Assembly (NCBI GenBank): GCA_947184155.2
Contig: CAMXCT020005046.1
Location: 395,001 to 459,000, forward strand
Length of the DNA stretch: 64,000 nt
Reading direction: 5' to 3'
DNA from: Cladocopium goreaui
Taxonomy: Eukaryota > Sar > Dinophyceae > Suessiales > Symbiodiniaceae
A program made the translations under genes and the position numbers. The stretch's first letter is position 1; each line of letters begins with the position of its first letter. A model generated the notes under the pieces. The model made no database searches and was not told the origin of the DNA. It saw only the letters and a list, made by a program, of their open reading frames with translations. Below, piece by piece: positions 15,177 to 25,436 of this stretch.

Positions 15177-17088
15177 CGAGAAATGCCGCAAAAAATGATG
15201 GTTTAAAACCTCATGTGTTCGGTCTTAAGATTGTTTTTGTTAAAAGGTGCATCCCCTATCTTCACAACATCATCTGCTTCCCAAGGCAGGGCTTCTGCGT
15301 ATCAATTCCCCCATTATCCATCCATCGACATTATATGAATTACATCATTAAAAGATTAACCATATGTGTATATAATTATATATCCAACCAATACGTGTTC
15401 CTCTCCCAAAAAAAAAAAATATATATCCAAGATCCCCAAGTTCTCTCATTTTCCCCACCTTCCCAATGGGTTTGTCTGAAAATAGGGTATATTCCCAAAA
15501 AAAATAGCCATTTAATAGGGATAATGATCAGCAAAACCATTGGGTTTAGGGGTACACTATTTTCAGACACACCCAATCTTAAAATGGCCATGTCCATCTC
15601 CATGTCGCGGCACTCGGATCACTTGGAAGGCGTCCTGCGCTTCGACCTCGTTCCACCGCGCCCGGGCGGAGGTGCGCAGCGAGATCAGCGCCGCTTTGGT
15701 GGCGAAGGGACTGGAGCGCAGGTGCTCCAAGGCTTGGAGCAAAGCACTGAGGCCGTGCAACTCCTGAAACGGATGATGTATGGGATGCAGATAGATAAGC
15801 GAACATTATATATACATATATGCATATACATATATATATATTGTAAATATTGGGTTGGAAAATAGATGAAGACGATACATATGATAAACATGTCTATATA
15901 ATTCTATATATTATATGTATATATATATATATGTTATATATGTATATATCACACAGTTAGTACAGCTACGTTATATTGTAATTATACTGTACGTTGTTCA
16001 AAAATCTTAGCGGTGGTTCAAGTATTTCAAACTGAAATAAGCCCCAAAAAACAGCCTTAGTGGTTTGAAGATCTTGAAGGCCTTGGAAAAGATTGGAGAT
16101 TTGGATCATTATTCCAAATAGGATGCAAAATGAAAAATGCTTGAAACCCACCCGAGCCATTTTATGGTGGGGTACAGTAGTTCTTTTGGACCAAATATTT
16201 GGCCGATTTCCAAGGTATGGATTTAACATGATTTAACAGGATAATGGCTAGTTAAGAATTTGAATGGAAGCTGGGGACCAAAAAATCATGCAGAAACGAA
16301 CAGCAGGATGAGCCAGAAATTTTGCTACTCAAATTGCAGTTGAGAGTGGAAATCGGGTGTAGGTCGACCAAAAAAGTGCCCCTTTATAGTCCATGTTTTC
16401 TTGGTAATTTCACCATCCAGTTGCCAAAAAACCTGGCTTCATCCAAGCTTCATCCAGGATACTCAGAGCATCCTGCAGCAAATACTCCGTACTGGCGTGG
16501 TTCGTCCTAGGTCAAATCACCATTTTGCCAAAAGCACCTGTGATTGAGCGATTGGAGCAACCCTACATTTCCAGTAAAAGTTTCTGGTGGTTTATGGTTT
16601 TGGACCACGGAATGAACATCCACATCAGTTATGGCGTTCTGTGATCCACATCTTAGCCGCTCTTAGCCTGTTCCATCTGATAGCTGTATATGGATGTGGA
16701 TCGCTAGATGGACACCTAGATAGACAGACAAAGGGGTAAAGATGTCCACCAATCCACTTGTGGGTAGATATGTGGCGGAAATAAATTGCTTTATGCATTT
16801 CTGGTGTAGACATTGTTCATCAAATGGCAGATTATCCAGACGACGCCTGTTTTTGGGTGCTGAATCCAAATCCCGTCTTGGTGGCTACGACGGGGAACTG
16901 ACAATTTGCCTCTAGTGGCTCATGGAAATAGCCCCCCTATGGGGATTATATTATATTGGGTCTTACTTTTCCTGTTGACCAATGGTACCCCTCCCCAAAT
17001 GATGTGTTTCCAACAACAACAACAACAACAACAACAACAAACAACAAACAACAAACAACAAACAACAAACAACAAACAACCAACAACC

Positions 17089-17120
<32 letters not shown>

Positions 17121-20100
17121 CCCGTTTTTAAGTTCACATCTTTGCTGATCTTTGAAACAGATGACCCTACACAATCCTACACAGCCATTTCTGTGGTTTG
17201 AACCGCCATTCTTGTTCGTAAACGCCCCTTGCTGATGGTAAAGAGCCCATAAGAGCCCATAAGACCATAAGACAGTCTGTACCTTCCACTTTAAATCCCC
17301 TGTAACAGTGCCACTGTTGGTGAAATCCCCCCGTTCCTCCCATGCTTTTCCAGTACCTGCCACTTTCAAAGACAACCCGAGACAACCCGCCAAGGGACAT
17401 GCTGCGAACGAGCACCTCCACGACACCTGCTTTCCTGAACCGAAAGTGGAGCGTCTGATGAGTGGTCAGGTAATGGGGCTAGAAATGGGATGCTCTACGC
17501 CCCATGATATCTGTAGCCCTCGAATACCTGAAAATTCTTCTTTAGTATTGGAACTAATCATGTTCCGTCTCTTCTCGGTGGTATTTATATTATATGATTA
17601 TCTGAATTTCGAATTCATCAGCAGAAAACGGTGGTTCGTGCCTGGAAAGAAACGACCAATATCCAAATGAAGGTTGTAGCCCTCAAACAAATGGGTGCAC
17701 AAGAGAAATGCTGGCATTGGGAAAAATAAATGAATAAATAAATCATACCGCAGCTAGGTGCTACTTGACCCATGACCAAAATAGGAGTCACTTGGTGCTC
17801 ATCTTGCCATTCACACAAGAATGAATGCCAACAAACATTGCTTTTTGCAACAATCTATGTACCCTCTGGTTATTTAACATGGCCATGGGAAATGGCCCAT
17901 TTATAGATGGTTTACCTATTAAAAATGGTGGCTAATACCATCGAATCATCAGACACTTCATTGGATCTTACTCCATTCAAACCTGACGAAGCTGTTTGAT
18001 TTCCGGAGGCTGCAACGCAGCCCATCCCCTGGTTACCCCAACCCCAAGCCACTAAGCCAGGCATCTGCAAGATATCCTTGGTGGTGCCATCAGAACCACT
18101 CAGGGCGGCTTTCAGGAAGCAAACGCCCACGGCTTGCACGCGTGGATCTGCTAGTCCTGGAGCGGATGGGGATGAGGATTTTTTCATCCACCTGCTATGT
18201 TTGAAATTCTGATGACTAGGGGACCTGTGATCTTTGAAACTAAGTCTTGTGAGTCTTATGTACTATTGTAGAGACCCTTCAAATGTCCTTCAAATTCCCA
18301 CACTAGGCTGTTATGATCCTGCGTTAACGTTATGGGATCCCAGACATTGGGGACTTGTTCAGAAACTGAGCGCCCAAAATCGCAGGTGGACGGTGAAGAA
18401 TGGAATAGGAGTTGACCTCATGAAGGGTCCATCGGCAGGTCCCACGGGTGTTGCAGCGGAGTGAAGCGAATATATTCGGAACAGAAACTGCATGGAATTT
18501 GAAGACCATCCAACGCTGGGGTCTCCATCATCTAAAGGTGGAGATCGTTTTTTGTCCGCATGAAAAGGAACGTGTTACCCCCGTGTACCTAGCTTCCCAT
18601 CAGCGTTTTTGAGCGACAACGTTCATCACATGTGGGGTATGGGACAACTGTTGGACTGGGTATGGAGCGACCTCTGGTCATGTTGGAGATTCAAAGGCAG
18701 TTTCGGGTGCCCAATTTCCAGTCGCCATGTTCATTTAGAAAGAGGAAGCATCTGAGAAAAAGAAGTGGAGCCCACCATCAATGATTCAATGTGCATAGCA
18801 AGCGATTTAAAAAAAAAAAAAACGACCCAGTTCACTGGGCTGTTCAAGTCCCAGGATGAAGAACTCTCAAAGCTGAAAGAATGGCTACGGCGTCTACGGG
18901 GTCAGGCGCCATCCTGGCTAGTCCACAATTTTGGATCATGATATACCAATTCTGGATGAAACCTACGGACCTACGATCAACAGGACAGCCATGAACAAGG
19001 CTAGAAGTCGACACGGCCATGTTGTGCTTCGCCAATAAAAAACATGAAAATACCAACACAAATGCCTGCAAATGTTGAGGATATCTGATCTTAAGATTTC
19101 AACCATCCCAGAAAATCACACTAACCCACTGGTTCAATATTGCAGTCGTTCCATTTCGGAAAGGCGACATGGGCGCCCAGTTCGGTGTTTACCGTACCCT
19201 CAATTTAACATGGGATCCAGTATAGTGGGAGAATCTGGGATCCAGTAATCATCGAACTCAATTTGGGTCCACGTTCAACTCTGAAGCTAGGTTTGTTTGA
19301 AAACTGTGTGTCCATTTCAGGTCTTCCCCAAGGATTTCTTAGACTTTCACAGTTAGATACAGGAAAGGATGATTTTCCAGGTGAATTGACTGGTACCAGA
19401 TGATGTCCGTCCCACCTGACTGCATCTCTTCGAGCACATGAAGCACCTTGCCGCGAAACGTGCTGCCCTGGGTGCCCTGGGTTTCGATCATTTCCAGAGG
19501 GTTTACCCCAGAGAAAGCCTTGCCGAGTCTTACTATTACAATGGACATGCTGACATGGTTCCAATGTCTGGATTTCTTCTGATTGCTCCAATTCCTGTCA
19601 ACGTATCCCACCTTTTGGGTTAACTGTTGGGACAAACTCATCTGCTGCAGAAAAACCCAGTTTCGTTCGTACCATCCCTCCCTAATCTGGTTTCTGGAGG
19701 ATCGGGCACAGAAAATTCATCAAAATTCGCTGGTTGAAAGTTGAAACCATGGCACAGCAGAACCCACCAGCTCTACCAGGGGCTGTCGCAGTTTGCTGAC
19801 CGCCCGGTTGGCCACCGGTTCGCTGCAGCTTCGCCTAGTCAAACATTGGAAGAACAGGAAAACCATGATGTTTATAAGGATTTTTGTTAAGGACATCCAT
19901 GAGTTTTCCCAGTATTTTGTGGGAAATCCATGAGTTTTCTCAAGTTTTGAGGGCCTTCAAAGATTCGCCAACTCTGGGAAGACAGACGGAGTTGTGGCGG
20001 TGCAACAAAATATGGGAGATTATGGTGATTTCACCAATATTGGACATCAGGATACTGAGGATATCCACAAATTATGGCAATTACCCTCTGGTAAACTAAC

Positions 20101-21296
20101 ATAACTCTGGAAAATCACAATGTTTAATGGGGAAATCAACTATAAATGGCCATTTTCAATAGCTATGGGTAAATTTTAATAGTCATTTGGGGCGTGTTCC
20201 CGTGGGTTCCCAATCATCATTGATCGTCACATCAGTGATTATGGATCATTCACGATCATTCCCTCATTCCCTGCTAAGCACCAGTAAGTTATGGCAATTT
20301 GTTGATCAAGACCGTGATGGTAAAGCCACTAATCCATCAAGCCAGTGGTTGAAAATCATGGGATGACAGTCCCCATAGATTTACACAGGGAAAATCTCAC
20401 TGCAAACCATGGTTACTGTCTGGTAAACTAACAGTTTGCTATTGAAAATGGCCGTTTATTGTGGATTTACTCATTAAAAATGGTGATTTTCCATAGGTAT
20501 GTTAGTTTACCAGAGGTTACTCTACCATCATCTAAATCGGATGTTCCTGCGATTTTTCTCTTAGCTGTTCTCTCAAAATAATTCTTGGATTCAAACCATC
20601 TTTCTATGAGATCACCCAATTTGGGCTAACCACGATCACCAGGGTTTTTAAGCAGCCACTTTAGCGTCAAAACTGATCCAGAGGAAAGGGTGGGCAACCA
20701 ATCGATCTCTACATCCCTTGGGTTCCACAATTTGCAGCTGGGGCCTCCAAACCTCTCTGCAAGTATCCCAAATTGCCGATTTTCGGGGAAAGCAGTTGTG
20801 TTCTGTTCGGGATCTCTCCAATTTTGAACACGCTCAATGAACTCATATCATATTTTACGCGGCTTCCCACCGAGAACCCTTCCCTACGCACGATTGCACA
20901 ACTAATAGGGTGAAAGGCAACATCCAACGTGTTTTGAGACTCCCAACAGTTTCCAGCTGGCAAGTGAGATTGCATGCTGGAGGCAGATCCAGTGGAGCTA
21001 TCTTCGAAAAAACTGGCAAAGATAGACATACTATATATGAATCAATAGCAAAAAAAACGTTGTTAAAAGGGAATGGACATCCAGAAATCCATCTAAATCC
21101 CAGCTATTGCGATATTCACAAGGGATTCCATGGGTAACCGCCAAGTCTCAACCCATCCCGGAATACCGCCAAGTCTCCAGTAGGCCTTGTGCAGCCCATC
21201 CACCGCCCGGAACAAGTCCAGCACCCCGTCTTCAGGCTGCAAGACAGCCATGGCGGCGTTGGGAAATTCTTGAAACGTGGCTTGGAGACTGGTCGC
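2500..21296 (-). CDS. Armadillo/HEAT-like repeat protein, spliced gene (ends not established)
   Basis: About 20 minus-strand exons lie in this span. The best run (15763 to 13156) joins in phase: [14 protein letters not shown]..., DAFQ + [15 protein letters not shown] + [20 protein letters not shown] + [11 protein letters not shown]. The leucine/alanine spacing, paired helices and small residues at turns are those of armadillo repeats, a scaffold fold for protein binding. Other exons ([26 protein letters not shown] + [30 protein letters not shown]) look alike. No catalytic motif is seen. Whether all exons here form one gene is not shown; no start or stop codon was assigned. Confidence 0.5.
2551..2606 (-). 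CDS. Putative exon
   Basis: CCGCCAG precedes a block readable as [13 protein letters not shown] or [15 protein letters not shown], with a GC donor (GCAACG). It is the last block on this strand with coding-like composition before the window's left end, apart from a weak one near 2080. Confidence 0.3.
2709..2813. mobile_element. Inverted-repeat element, family A (MITE-like)
   Basis: TACCCTCCAGTAAATTAACA at the left is mirrored by TGTTAATTTACCAGAGGGTA at the right, with one mismatch. It belongs to the CAGTAAATTAACATAGACCCTG subtype, shared with 7096-7200. Confidence 0.8.
3170..3232 (-). CDS. Putative exon ending at GTGAGT
   Basis: A GC-rich block runs from GGCAAG to a consensus donor GTGAGT. 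All three frames are open; [15 protein letters not shown] and [16 protein letters not shown] are the best. The frame is not settled. Confidence 0.35.
3629..3657 (-). CDS. Putative short exon
   Basis: CCCGCAG precedes GCACTTGGGGAG, reading [10 protein letters not shown], with a GT donor (GTCGGA). It is short, so chance is possible. Confidence 0.35.
3692..3800. mobile_element. Inverted-repeat element, family A
   Basis: The right end TTAAATTACCAGAGGGTA is intact. The left end (GCCTGGTAAACATAC) is degraded. The interior has AAAATCACCATTTTAAATGG and GGCCATTTTCAATAGC. Confidence 0.7.
4597..4655 (-). CDS. Armadillo-like exon
   Basis: The exon reads [18 protein letters not shown] after CCTTAG, phase 0. 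An in-frame TGA follows, so a GA donor (GAGTGA) or an earlier GC donor must end it. Confidence 0.55.
5053..5100 (-). CDS. Armadillo-like exon (16 codons)
   Basis: The exon reads [16 protein letters not shown] between CACTAG and a GT donor (GTGCGA), phase 0 at both ends. It joins the next exon as ...LLSAK + [14 protein letters not shown]. Confidence 0.6.
6226..6277 (-). CDS. Armadillo-like exon
   Basis: The exon reads [17 protein letters not shown] after AACGACAG, with a GC donor (GCGCCA). It has helix-like composition. Confidence 0.5.
6324..6433. mobile_element. Inverted-repeat element, family B
   Basis: TAATGTGGGAAACCC at the left is mirrored by GGGTTTACCACATTA at the right (one mismatch). 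Interior GGGATGGTTAAA/GGGGATGGTTCA. The ends are TA again. Confidence 0.75.
7096..7200. mobile_element. Inverted-repeat element, family A
   Basis: TACCCTCCAGTAAATTAACA is mirrored at the right end by TGTTAATTTACCAGAGGGTA. Same subtype as 2709-2813 but with a different interior. Confidence 0.8.
7593..7628 (-). CDS. Putative exon (12 codons)
   Basis: The exon reads [12 protein letters not shown] between GATGCAG and a GT donor (GTCATA). The length is a multiple of three. Confidence 0.45.
8255..8300 (-). CDS. Putative short exon
   Basis: CCTGGCAG precedes a frame reading EELNTIAS, ending at a possible GT donor (GTAACG). The open frame continues (VTGLPVDIF). The edges are rough. Confidence 0.3.
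8752..8912. repeat. ATCATAGAATCATAGATC tandem-like repeat
   Basis: Irregular units of ATCATAGA recur throughout the stretch. Confidence 0.75.
9254..9324 (-). CDS. Armadillo-like exon
   Basis: The acceptor is GGGAAG. The frame [17 protein letters not shown] then ATLRTN resembles the [11 protein letters not shown] exon at 15.7 kb. The donor is GC (GCGATG). Another frame ([17 protein letters not shown]) is also open. Confidence 0.5.
9781..9876. mobile_element. Inverted-repeat element, family E
   Basis: GTAAAGCAATAGTAAACCATC is mirrored by GGTTTATGGCATTGCTTTAC, with about 50 bp between. Confidence 0.6.
10082..10198 (-). CDS. Helical-repeat exon (39 codons)
   Basis: The exon reads [17 protein letters not shown], then [17 protein letters not shown], then QNDGK. 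The acceptor is GACACCAG and the donor GT (GTCCTG). It is strongly GC-rich against AT-rich neighbours. A run of GGGGCCCCCGGGGCCCCC follows in the intron. Confidence 0.65.
11479..11537 (-). CDS. Putative helical-repeat exon
   Basis: The acceptor is CCGTTTCAG. The frame [18 protein letters not shown] is helix-like, with a GA donor (GACGGA). A second frame ([14 protein letters not shown]) is also open, so the reading is not settled. Confidence 0.4.
11640..12870. repeat. 1.2-kb composite satellite (TATGGATG, TGCC, TATGTATC, TGTA blocks)
   Basis: Successive homogeneous blocks: TATGGATG (11660-11890), AATGT (11935-11995), TATG/TGCC (11996-12105), TATGTATC (12180-12320), AATGT again, TGTG/TATG (12375-12560), TATGCATG (12560-12640), TATGTATC again (12660-12780). 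All open frames in it are repeat artefacts. Confidence 0.95.
13156..13236 (-). CDS. Armadillo-like exon (27 codons)
   Basis: The exon reads [17 protein letters not shown] then [10 protein letters not shown]. The acceptor is CGACACAG and the donor GTGAGC, close to the consensus. Confidence 0.7.
13738..13955. repeat. 9-bp tandem repeat TCTATCTGA
   Basis: About 21 nearly perfect copies flanked by plain TCTA repeats, from which the unit is one insertion away. Confidence 0.95.
14084..14143 (-). CDS. Armadillo-like exon (20 codons)
   Basis: The exon reads [18 protein letters not shown] then LQ. The acceptor is TTTTCCCCCGAG and the donor GC (GCGGGC). It continues the upstream exons in frame. Confidence 0.75.
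14786..14830 (-). CDS. Armadillo-like exon (15 codons)
   Basis: The exon reads [15 protein letters not shown], from acceptor AACCCAG to a GT donor (GTGTCA), phase 0 at both ends. Confidence 0.7.
15464..15577. mobile_element. Inverted-repeat element, family C
   Basis: TGGGTTTGTCTGAAAATAGG is mirrored by ACTATTTTCAGACACACCCA. Partial copies of this terminus occur at 14405-14445 (TATTTTCAGACGAACCCAAA) and 27836-27862 (GGGTGTGTCTGAAAATAGG). Confidence 0.65.
15623..15763 (-). CDS. Armadillo-like exon (47 codons)
   Basis: The acceptor is CCGTTTCAG and the donor GT (GTGATC). It reads [18 protein letters not shown], then [15 protein letters not shown], then [14 protein letters not shown]: two amphipathic helices and a third begun. 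It joins the next exon in phase 0. The exon is GC-rich compared with flanks. Confidence 0.75.
17011..17121. repeat. CAA / AACAAAC microsatellite
   Basis: (CAA)n changes to (CAAACAA)n and back. Confidence 0.9.
17860..17938. mobile_element. Inverted-repeat element, family A, truncated
   Basis: The left end TACCCTCTGGTTATTTAACA and part of the interior are present. The right terminus is missing. Confidence 0.55.
18097..18147 (-). CDS. Armadillo-like exon
   Basis: The exon reads [16 protein letters not shown] between CTAGCAG and a GT donor (GTTCTG). The pattern is that of a HEAT/armadillo helix. Confidence 0.55.
19416..19476 (-). CDS. Helical-repeat exon
   Basis: The exon reads [18 protein letters not shown] then QS. 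The acceptor is AACCCAG and the donor GT (GTGGGA). Confidence 0.55.
19777..19834 (-). CDS. Helical-repeat exon
   Basis: The exon reads [19 protein letters not shown] between GACTAG and a GT donor (GTAGAG). It lies directly upstream of the 19.45 kb exon. Confidence 0.5.
20082..20176. mobile_element. Inverted-repeat element, family A, right end lost
   Basis: TACCCTCTGGTAAACTAACA starts it. The interior AAAATCAC...AAATGGCCATTTTCAATAGC follows; the CCAGAGGG end is missing. Confidence 0.65.
20412..20520. mobile_element. Inverted-repeat element, family A
   Basis: CTGGTAAACTAACA and TGTTAGTTTACCAG form the arms. The outermost bases are mutated. Confidence 0.7.
21193..21296 (-). CDS. Helical-repeat exon
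   Basis: The exon reads [18 protein letters not shown] then [16 protein letters not shown] after ATTCACCAG, ending at a GC donor (GCACAA). A second acceptor CACAG lies 12 nt upstream in the same frame. Good coding composition. Confidence 0.65.
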
Positions 21297-21649
21297 CTGG
21301 TGAATTAGCTGTGAAAAACCGGTGAACGAAGGAAAAGTATCACTACATGTTGGCTGTGTGCATGTATCTATGTAGATAACATACATAGTATATTGTGTGT
21401 ACATATATATATAATAATAATGTAATATTATATACTATGTATATATATATATATATACATATTATATACATATATACATATCAATAATATTATATGTATA
21501 ATTCGCGCTATTTTTTTCGATGTTCGTCACCATTGTGAGTTTAGTCTATCCCAGGACATGCCAGAAGCTCGGTCCATGGAGGGTCACTGAAGTGATCGGC
21601 GGCCTGTTTGGAAGATCTTTGCCTAGAAACCACTCGGGGTGTTCCATAA

Positions 21650-21770
21650 CTGGGGGATCCCCAAGAAATGGATGGTTTATAGTGGAAAATCCCAAGATAA
21701 AATGGTTTATACTGATTTATGCTGGAAAATCCTATTAAAATGGGTGATTTAGGGGTACCCCCGCTATAGC
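21650..21770. mobile_element. Inverted-repeat element, family D
   Basis: GGATGGTTTATAGTGGAAAA, TGGAAAATCCTATTAAAATGG and GATTTAGGGGTACCCCC recur in reverse orientation at 1919-1990 and in part at 40046-40130, so this is a dispersed family. The ends are less clean than in A and B. Confidence 0.5.
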
Positions 21771-23109
21771 AAACCTCCACTTCAGCCTGAAGGTCCCAGG
21801 GATTGACTGGGGTTCATGATGTTCCATGCCGCGCCGACACTACGATCTGCAGCCCATAAAATCCCGGAAAAAGACGGGAAGGTTTTGGCTGAGCTTGGAT
21901 TCCCGAAGATAAAAATATATCAAAATGCATCAAAATGTCTAGTTCATGAAAAATCGCCATTTGTGATCTCGGAATCTCCAGAAATTTATTATCAAGGATG
22001 GCCCCTCAAGTGGCCCTGGGTCCTCTGGAAGGACAAAAACTTGAATTTAACCACCGAAAATTGGGAGATACTCTCTGCACTGGAGAGACTACAAGTCTTT
22101 ATCAGTATGCCTACCATAGTCATCCATAGTCTGTGAGTTCGTTGGATCTTAAATTTCCACCCACCCAATACGTGTTTAAAGAGTTTGGTATCAAACGCAT
22201 TCATTTCGGATGCTTTCAAAGCATCCCCTAGAGGCATGCCCAATACTGATACTCCCCATAGCAACTATTCAAGTGTATTCAAGTGACCTCATATCAGGTA
22301 TTCTACCAACCACTAGAATGTTTTGGGAGATTGAAAACATCCACATGTCATCTCCTTTCCGTAATCTCACCGGAGCCCCTCATGTTTCCTGCTGAACTAG
22401 GACTCAGGCATTCCCAACTTTGAAACCACTCCCCACAAAACCCTTGGAAAAAGAGAATACAAATACTACCTTCCGGCAATCAAACAAAGCAACGGGAAAT
22501 ACCCTATAAATAAGAGTTAAAAGGGAACATGATCTATAAACGAGAGTTCTCCATTGTCGCCTTTGATTGCTGGAACGTAATTCTATTTAAGGTTGTCTCT
22601 GTATTGACGCCACCATATTGACATTGCACCACCTACCGTAAGGACCTTCCCAACTCTGCATGGTTTCCATCCATGGGTTGCCGGACTTGGAAAGTCCAGG
22701 TTGGATCCCAGATTGGATCTATCAGGGGCATAAACTGTAAATTGTGTCTTCGATGATAATGAGATTAATCTGAATTACAATAGTAATGAAAACAATAATC
22801 ATGCTGCTAAGACTAATCAACATATTTATATATATAATAAGACCAACAACAACCATACAATAACAACATAGACAGACAGACCGATAGACAGATGGTCAGG
22901 TAGACAAACAGACAGATAATAGATAAATTTAAATAGATAGATGGACAGGTGGTCAGGTAAGGTCAGAGAGAGAGAGAGAGAGACGCTGTCAGAGCCTCAA
23001 CCACCTTTTAGTCCATCAGTTCGCTCTGCCATCCATGAATCACAACAACTCCCCTCCCGTCAGGTTTCCTGTCTTTTACCCACCTATCCATCCAACTATC
23101 TATCTTTCT

Positions 23110-23410
23110 GTGTATCTATCTCTGAGCTTCCAAAAATGGTGCCAGCATGTGCCAGCGTAATGTGCTTTTTACATTTTGACTTTACACCGGCGTGCACTTT
23201 TTCGACATCTCAATCTCCAAAAGCGGTCCCAGTGTGGTGTGCTTTTCAAATTTGACTTCGACATGCGCTTCGCCCCACAGCCCCGTGCACTTTTTCAACA
23301 GCTCAACTTCCAAAAGTGCTCCGACACTAAGGTGTTTTTGGCCTTTTGACTTCGAAATCTGCTTCGCGCCACAACGGCGTGCAATTGTTCATCTCTCATT
23401 TCCCCAGATG
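23110..23410. repeat. Degenerate ~90-bp tandem repeat, three units
   Basis: Units beginning near 23128, 23213 and 23309 share TTCCAAAA-GTGCTCC, GTGCTTTT-CATTTTGACTT and GCGTGCACTTTTTC with many changes. A CTTCTTTTTTCTGAC array follows at 23518-23580. Confidence 0.6.
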
Positions 23411-23931
23411 GCTCCAAACCCGCCGCTTTAGAGAGCCTACTTTTCGACCCTCCTGAGCCCAAAAAATCGGAAAAACACAGTGTTTCGCGACGTTTCTGCC
23501 TTTCCGCGCACCTGCACCTTCTTTTTTCTGACCTTCTTTTTTCTGACCTTCTCTTCGCTGATCTTCTTCCTTCTGACTCTCTCAGCTTTGACTCTTCCCA
23601 CCTCTGCTTTTCCATCTGCTGATATTGTGGGAAGTTTGACTTCTAAACGTCCTTCGAATATAGCAACATCTCATAACAATCACAATCGGTGTCCAAATGT
23701 CGCCCATCACCCGGGGTAAGGATGAACCATCGGACATGTTGTTTTTTTTTTACAGTAAGCAGTTGGCCGGAGGCCGGAAGAGTTGAATTCACAGCTCAGT
23801 TATCTCCAGGCGGGATGGTACCTGGCTATGCGTGACGCTGGGACAGTTGGATGGGGATGGGGATGTCATGGGATCAACTGTCATGATAATCCACTGTTGG
23901 ATGGTGTTGGATGTTAATAATCCTTAACCAT

Positions 23932-24019
23932 AATGGGATATAATGATGGGATATTAGTATATTAGTTGGATGTTATTTTCCCGGTTTCTCCCACTAATAT
24001 CCCATCATTATATCCCATT
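23932..24019. repeat. Perfect 27-bp inverted repeat
   Basis: The arms 23932-23958 and 23993-24019 (AATGGGATATAATGATGGGA... and its exact complement) are separated by 34 bp. Single copy in the window. Confidence 0.85.
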
Positions 24020-24054
24020 CTATATGCTTAATGGGATTTGAAGGAGATAGCAAC

Positions 24055-24096
24055 CGTGTCAGGTTCGCCTCCCTTAATCAGACCCTTGTTCTTCTG
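24055..24096 (-). CDS. Putative exon (14 codons)
   Basis: The exon reads QKNKGLIKGGEPDT after ATCCGGCAG, with a GT donor (GTTGCT), phase 0. The open frame continues to TAA, so it could also be a last exon. Confidence 0.4.
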
Positions 24097-24142
24097 CTGC
24101 CGGATGAACATTTCCAGTTGGGGTCACACTCCCTTTGCGCAC

Positions 24143-24207
24143 GGGCTGGGTCCATTGGGCTGCTCGTCTAAAGGCAAACCCGCCAGCTTTCGATACGCAA
24201 ACCACGC
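24143..24207 (-). CDS. Exon, unrecognised
   Basis: A pyrimidine-rich acceptor (CTACGCGCAG) precedes AWFAYRKLAGLPLDEQ then PNGPS, with a GT donor (GTGCGC). The frame VVCVSKAGGFAFRRAA is also open. Confidence 0.45.
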
Positions 24208-25401
24208 CTGCGCGTAGATGTACAAGGTAAGGGATGTGCCCCAGATAACGAAGTTGACGCACATAGATCACATAGCTTGGTTAACGTTTGGGTGGGGAAT
24301 GCAACTATACGTAATGGATTTGTAAACCAACTTCCAGAATTCTTAGGCAAACCCCCTGTGATGGGTAGTTGTTACTTCAACCCCATGGGTAGTTGCTACT
24401 TGCACCCCCATGGAAATATCTGGGCTGCGCGCCCCGTCATTGCCAGTTAGGTCACTGTCCAAGTGAGTCAAGATGGGTGAATCGAGCTAAGGTAAGCTGT
24501 GGGGCGAAAATTCAGGCCCCTTCACACCTGCAGATTGACTCAGTCTGAATTTTGTCTGAAACCGAGTTAGGCGGGGACCCATTGACTTGACTCATACACA
24601 AATGATGGCTTTTCTTGGGGTTCAGTTTTCGGAGAATGTTGCTATTGAGATTAAGTATCTTCATTGGCATCTCCATGAGGTCGTCGCGTCGGCCTTCGTC
24701 TGCTTTTGGCGAGCAGGATCAAACCTAGGGTGAATTTGCGGCTGCGGATGGCTCCCAAAAAAATGGTGGACGGACAATGGCGCAAGGCCCACAATAACAT
24801 CAATACGGGTCCCAACACTCAGATGGTCAAGTTCCAAGAATGAGCAAGTCCTGTCAAATTGCAGGAACACCCTGCATGCCTAACCCAAAATGCTGGAAAT
24901 TGTAGTCCGTGATCGAATCTGCCAGTCACCGAGCCTGTTGTTCTAAATGGTTCCTGTCCTGAAAACGACCAACTTTGGCTACTCCCCAACTACCTCCAAT
25001 TGTGAATATTCAAAATGTGATGACAATTTGGGTCTGCCTCAAATCAGCTGACAATTCTGTATTTGCCCCCTGCATATTCAATGATGTAATGGCGAGAAAG
25101 CAATATTTTTTGGGGTGCTCCATTTATCATTTAGGTTGCTATAGCCCACGCTTCTATCCTATCCACATTTCACGGGTCCACATTTGTCCTCGTTTCTGGA
25201 TTTGATGTGATTTAATCTCATCTTTTGGCTGTACCATTCCCAAAACCACCAGAAATTAGCTGTGCAAACCATCCCCAGTTTACAGGTTCATGGTTGAGTT
25301 TACCACATTAGACGCTGGTAATGTGGTAACCCCCATCCCTGCTGCTGGGATCGCCCGGTGCATGGCGTGATGGAGTCATGGGAATGGATCGCCGGTGTCT
25401 C

Positions 25402-25436
25402 CTGAAGCAACGAGAGATGACGGTTCCGCGCGACGA
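25402..25436 (-). CDS. Putative short exon
   Basis: The exon reads VARNRHLSLLQ after CCAACAG, with a GA donor (GAGACA). Confidence 0.4.

Larger units (their letters stand above)
21300..24050. other. No clear exon; repeats and A/T tracts
   Basis: Holds a TA tract (21400-21500), the family D element, GACAGA and GA runs (22870-22985), and a degenerate repeat region at 23110-23600. I see no convincing exon on either strand. Confidence 0.4.

Noticed and set aside
15215-15865. 216-residue plus-strand frame
   Set aside because: It spans an AT-rich stretch, an inverted-repeat element and the antisense of a well supported minus-strand exon (15623-15763).
24055-24207. In-frame TGA between two coding-like stretches, suggesting a selenocysteine codon
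   Set aside because: A GT donor (GTGCGC) and a later AG acceptor give two ordinary exons without reading through TGA.
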